Shown: in pieces, positions 61,449-64,000 of the stretch | Layout of the letters: each line of letters begins with the position of its first letter | Position numbering within the stretch: position 1 is the first letter of the stretch | Assembly: GCA_947495915.1 (NCBI GenBank) | Contig: CANMAW010000009.1 | Span: forward strand, 62,001-126,000 | Reading direction: 5' to 3' | From: Maribacter algarum (ex Lu et al. 2025) (nom. illeg.) | GTDB lineage: Bacteria; Bacteroidota; Bacteroidia; Flavobacteriales; Flavobacteriaceae | DNA length: 64,000 nt | Made by a program: the position numbers and the translations under genes | The notes under the pieces: generated by a model | The model's input: the letters and a program-made list of their open reading frames with translations, nothing else | Database searches by the model: none | Told to the model about the DNA's origin: nothing

Positions 61449-61934
61449 TTAAGTATAATATTCTCCATCCCATGGTTCTTGAAACGAAATAGTGTTGCTA
61501 GGAAATAAATCAATACTAACGGATTCTTTATTAGGAATCAAACCGCATTTTATTCCATCAATATTTATCTCGAAGGTTTCAACTTCAATATTGCAAAATG
61601 TAACTTGTCCTAATTCTGCAACTAATTTTTCCATTTCTTTCCAAACGCTTTGCCTTTCACGATCTTTTTCTGTAGACCAGTATTTATATTCAGAAAATTT
61701 ACCGTTTTTGTCAAATAAATAAAGAATTGCAAGTTCTGTTCGATGCTTATTTCTTTCCTCAGGAGTTAATTCTCTAATTGGTTTTTTATAGGCAAAAGTT
61801 ACATTTCCAAAGAATAATTTACCTTCTCCAGTCTTTCCAAGATAATGTGTGTGGTATTCTTCCATTCGCATTATGGGAATCCGGTTAGGTATTTTTGATT
61901 CGTTTTTTTTTGATTTCTTAAATATGTTAAACAT
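61449..61934 (-). CDS. Hypothetical protein
   Basis: Complete ORF in same-strand array. Confidence 0.5.
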   Translation of the reverse strand: MFNIFKKSKKNESKIPNRIPIMRMEEYHTHYLGKTGEGKLFFGNVTFAYKKPIRELTPEERNKHRTELAILYLFDKNGKFSEYKYWSTEKDRERQSVWKEMEKLVAELGQVTFCNIEVETFEINIDGIKCGLIPNKESVSIDLFPSNTISFQEPWDGEYYT

Positions 61935-62051
61935 TCAATAAATTTTAGCTTGCATATAATGATTGAGTATGAACAGTTTGGGAGCAAACTAGCGTTTGCT
62001 TTCCGCAACGCATATAGCGAAATCTTTATGAGTTGTTTTTTCTTTTTCTGT

Positions 62052-62142
62052 CTAAAGGATAATCTAAAAGATTTTGTGAACATCATAAAAATACGCAAAC
62101 CCTGCGATTAAGCCCGAAACCCATTTTGTTTATAGGTTTTTT
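62052..62142 (-). repeat. Intergenic repeat family copy (overlaps 3' end of 62130-62840 gene)
   Basis: Minus: AAAAAACCTATAAACAAAATGGGTTTCGGGCTTAATCGCAGGGTTTGCGTATTTTTATGATGTTCACAAAATCTTTTAGATTATCC. Confidence 0.7.
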
Positions 62143-62840
62143 TGAGAACTGGCTTTTCTCCGTTGTACTTGATATCTGTCCCTTCCACAATTTGCGCTTA
62201 GAATTTCGATTTCTTCTCCATTTTCTGTTATGTATTGAACAAACTTATTTTCATAATCAGTCCATTTGCCTCCAATTGGCGTTTCTCCACAAGTCTTAAC
62301 CAAACTAAAAATATGGTTCTCTTTTTGAATTATCATTCCTCCATATTTTGCATAAGTGGCTAAAATTCTCACTCTTTCTTTAACTTCTCCGCTTAAATTA
62401 TTTAAATCAGTCCATCCATATTTGCTGTCTGATTTAATTCGGTCATAACTACTCTTTGCCGTTTCATTGGTATTATAAGTGGCAGTAAATAAGACAAAGT
62501 GTTCGTAATGACTTGGTTCTCGATTTTTCGGATATTTTTTATTTGAATACGCAGTAATAGTTTGAAGTCCTTGCGTTTGTAATATTTTCAAATGATATGG
62601 TTTTTTCGAATCTGGTAAAAAAGTATGTACTTGAACATTTTCTTTTAAAACTTCAGCTGCAAAAAGTTTGGCAGATTTTGAATAAGCTGTATCAGCTCCA
62701 GATTCCGTTAAATTTTCAGAAATGATTTCAGTTTTTACATCTGATTTTGATTCAATTTCTTGATCCTTTTTTCTGTTACAAGAGAAAAGAAGTAAAACTA
62801 TTATTAGCAATACGTTCTGTATGACTTTCCAAATATCCAT
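62130..62840 (-). CDS. Hypothetical lipoprotein
   Basis: LLIIVLLLFSCN lipobox. Confidence 0.5.
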   Translation of the reverse strand: MDIWKVIQNVLLIIVLLLFSCNRKKDQEIESKSDVKTEIISENLTESGADTAYSKSAKLFAAEVLKENVQVHTFLPDSKKPYHLKILQTQGLQTITAYSNKKYPKNREPSHYEHFVLFTATYNTNETAKSSYDRIKSDSKYGWTDLNNLSGEVKERVRILATYAKYGGMIIQKENHIFSLVKTCGETPIGGKWTDYENKFVQYITENGEEIEILSANCGRDRYQVQRRKASSQKNL

Positions 62841-62898
62841 TTACTTCGATTAAGCAACTGACTAGCTACGAGATATATACGTTGTTAGCACAAGTGTT

Positions 62899-63337
62899 TT
62901 ATTCCGATTTTAATTGTTTCATTACATTTTCAAGTGCAAACATTTTTCCTTTTAAGGTTTTGATCTTGGTTCCATCATTTTCAGTTAGAATTAAAGAAGG
63001 TAAGGCGTTCGATTGATATTTGTTTTTGAATTTTTCATAATCTTGAAATATTTTACTATTGATAACAAGTCCACCACCAGGAAGGTCAATCAAGAATAAA
63101 ATAAGATTTTGTTCAGCGTACTTTTCAAATTCAGGGGTATCAATAACTTTTTTGTCCATTTTTTTTGCAGGGGGCACACCATTCACTTCCAGTCAGTATT
63201 ATTAAAATCCGTTTATTTTCTTTTCCAGCTAATTCTTTTGCTTCGTTCCAATCAGTAATCATTTCCACTTCTTGTGCGAATCCAATTTGAATAAGTAATA
63301 TCAATAAGATTGTGTTTATTAATGTTTTCATTTTCAT
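62899..63337 (-). pseudogene. Exported thioredoxin-family protein split by a +1 shift at an A8 tract (pseudogene, slippage or sequencing error)
   Basis: 63140-63337 encodes signal peptide + ...ILTGSEWCAPCKK; 62899-63186 continues KKMDKKVIDTPEFEKYAEQNLILFLID in another frame; joining over 8 A restores WCAPCKKMDKKV. Confidence 0.8.
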
Positions 63338-63454
63338 GCTACGCGGGCTTGTATAAGATTAGTTGCGTGGTTTAAGTACTAAAGTTAGCAAACAAATCAC
63401 AGATAGAAAGTCCGCTAGGACTTTCATAAATAGGCTTGAAACTAGCGATTAATT

Positions 63455-64000
63455 TTATACGTTGTTGTAACCAGTTATTTTTATTCGTTTTATTTGATTT
63501 TCTATTTGTAATTCCGTGTTTTTAAGTTCATTTTGGTCAAGTCCATTGTATATAGAAAAGAAGTTTTCTTTATCAGATTCAGACTCCTTTTCTAAAACAC
63601 ACTCTATTCCGACAAGAATATATTCTGACTCATTGTTCTTCTGATAAAAATCATATGTCAAAATATTAATTTCAGTAATTACTTTATTTAGATTTTTGCT
63701 TAACTCTGTTTTCGGGTTTTCTTTCCAAGTTAATGGCATTTCATCTCCGCTTCGATACCAATCCAGTTTTTCCGAAAGTTCAAACGAGTTTACAGTCATA
63801 CTAAAATCGTCTAATTGATAAGCTGTAAATTCAAATCTTTGTCCGTCAATTTCAATAACTACTGGTCCATCAGCTAACCATTCATTTTCATTTAAGTTCC
63901 ACATTAGCCAATAGCGTTCGATTTTTTTTCCAATTAGTTCAGTCAGCGTTTTTTCAAACTCATTTTTGAAACTTTTTCCACTTCTGTGAAATTTTGGTTG
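63455..64000 (-). CDS. Hypothetical protein, 5' end outside window
   Basis: Frame stays open upstream of the annotated Met to the window edge (QPKFHRSGKSFKNEFEKTLTELIGKKIERYWLMWNLNE...). Confidence 0.5.
   Translation of the reverse strand, partial: QPKFHRSGKSFKNEFEKTLTELIGKKIERYWLMWNLNENEWLADGPVVIEIDGQRFEFTAYQLDDFSMTVNSFELSEKLDWYRSGDEMPLTWKENPKTELSKNLNKVITEINILTYDFYQKNNESEYILVGIECVLEKESESDKENFFSIYNGLDQNELKNTELQIENQIKRIKITGYNNV

Noticed and set aside
61871-62098. Minus-strand ORF 61871-62098
   Set aside because: Runs through the intergenic repeat copy at 62052; start lies in the repeat consensus (TTTTTATGATG), so probably spurious.
46160-64000. Calling the array a bona fide class of integron
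   Set aside because: No integrase in view and most gaps lack clear GTTRRRY/RYYYAAC pairs; kept as cassette-like only.
1-64000. CRISPR arrays, tRNA, rRNA, IS elements
   Set aside because: No regular short repeat-spacer pattern, no cloverleaf/rRNA motifs and no transposase ORF seen by eye.

Overview
AT-rich Bacteroidota chromosome segment, most likely a marine Flavobacteriia (inferred from T9SS sorting domains, GH117/GH29 enzymes and codon/promoter style). From left to right: (1) a truncated SSS transporter C-terminus, a GH117-like glycosidase, a T9SS type-B protein, a lactonase and a GH29 alpha-L-fucosidase. (2) A sigma factor / TPR anti-sigma-like membrane protein / periplasmic TPR-CHAT protease-like protein / subtilisin-like lipoprotein module (7.0-12.8 kb). 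(3) Big_2 + seven-repeat propeller-like lipoprotein. (4) A nearly complete subtype-iii (Bacteroidetes) type VI secretion system at 15.6-35.8 kb: ClpV, TssB, TssC, VgrG, two Hcp/TssD, TssN, TssG, TssE, TssF, a PKD protein, TssK and TssO. It also holds a PG-binding + caspase-like protein and a DUF2169/DUF4150/DUF3540-like cargo cluster. (5) A large ThuA/Kelch/T9SS mosaic protein, a sugar kinase/nucleotidyltransferase pair, an aminotransferase, and a TetR-controlled operon with two readable operators. (6) From about 46 kb to the end, a run of roughly 19-20 mostly unrelated small genes, all on the minus strand, separated by a family of degenerate repeats that resembles a gene-cassette array. The two strongest unexplained signals are a bipartite promoter-like element (TGTTAACC-N16-GATTAAATRC) in front of every T6SS transcription unit, the subtilase and the propeller lipoprotein, and the repeat-separated unidirectional array. 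No rRNA, tRNA or CRISPR was recognised. All calls are by eye from sequence; no searches were run.
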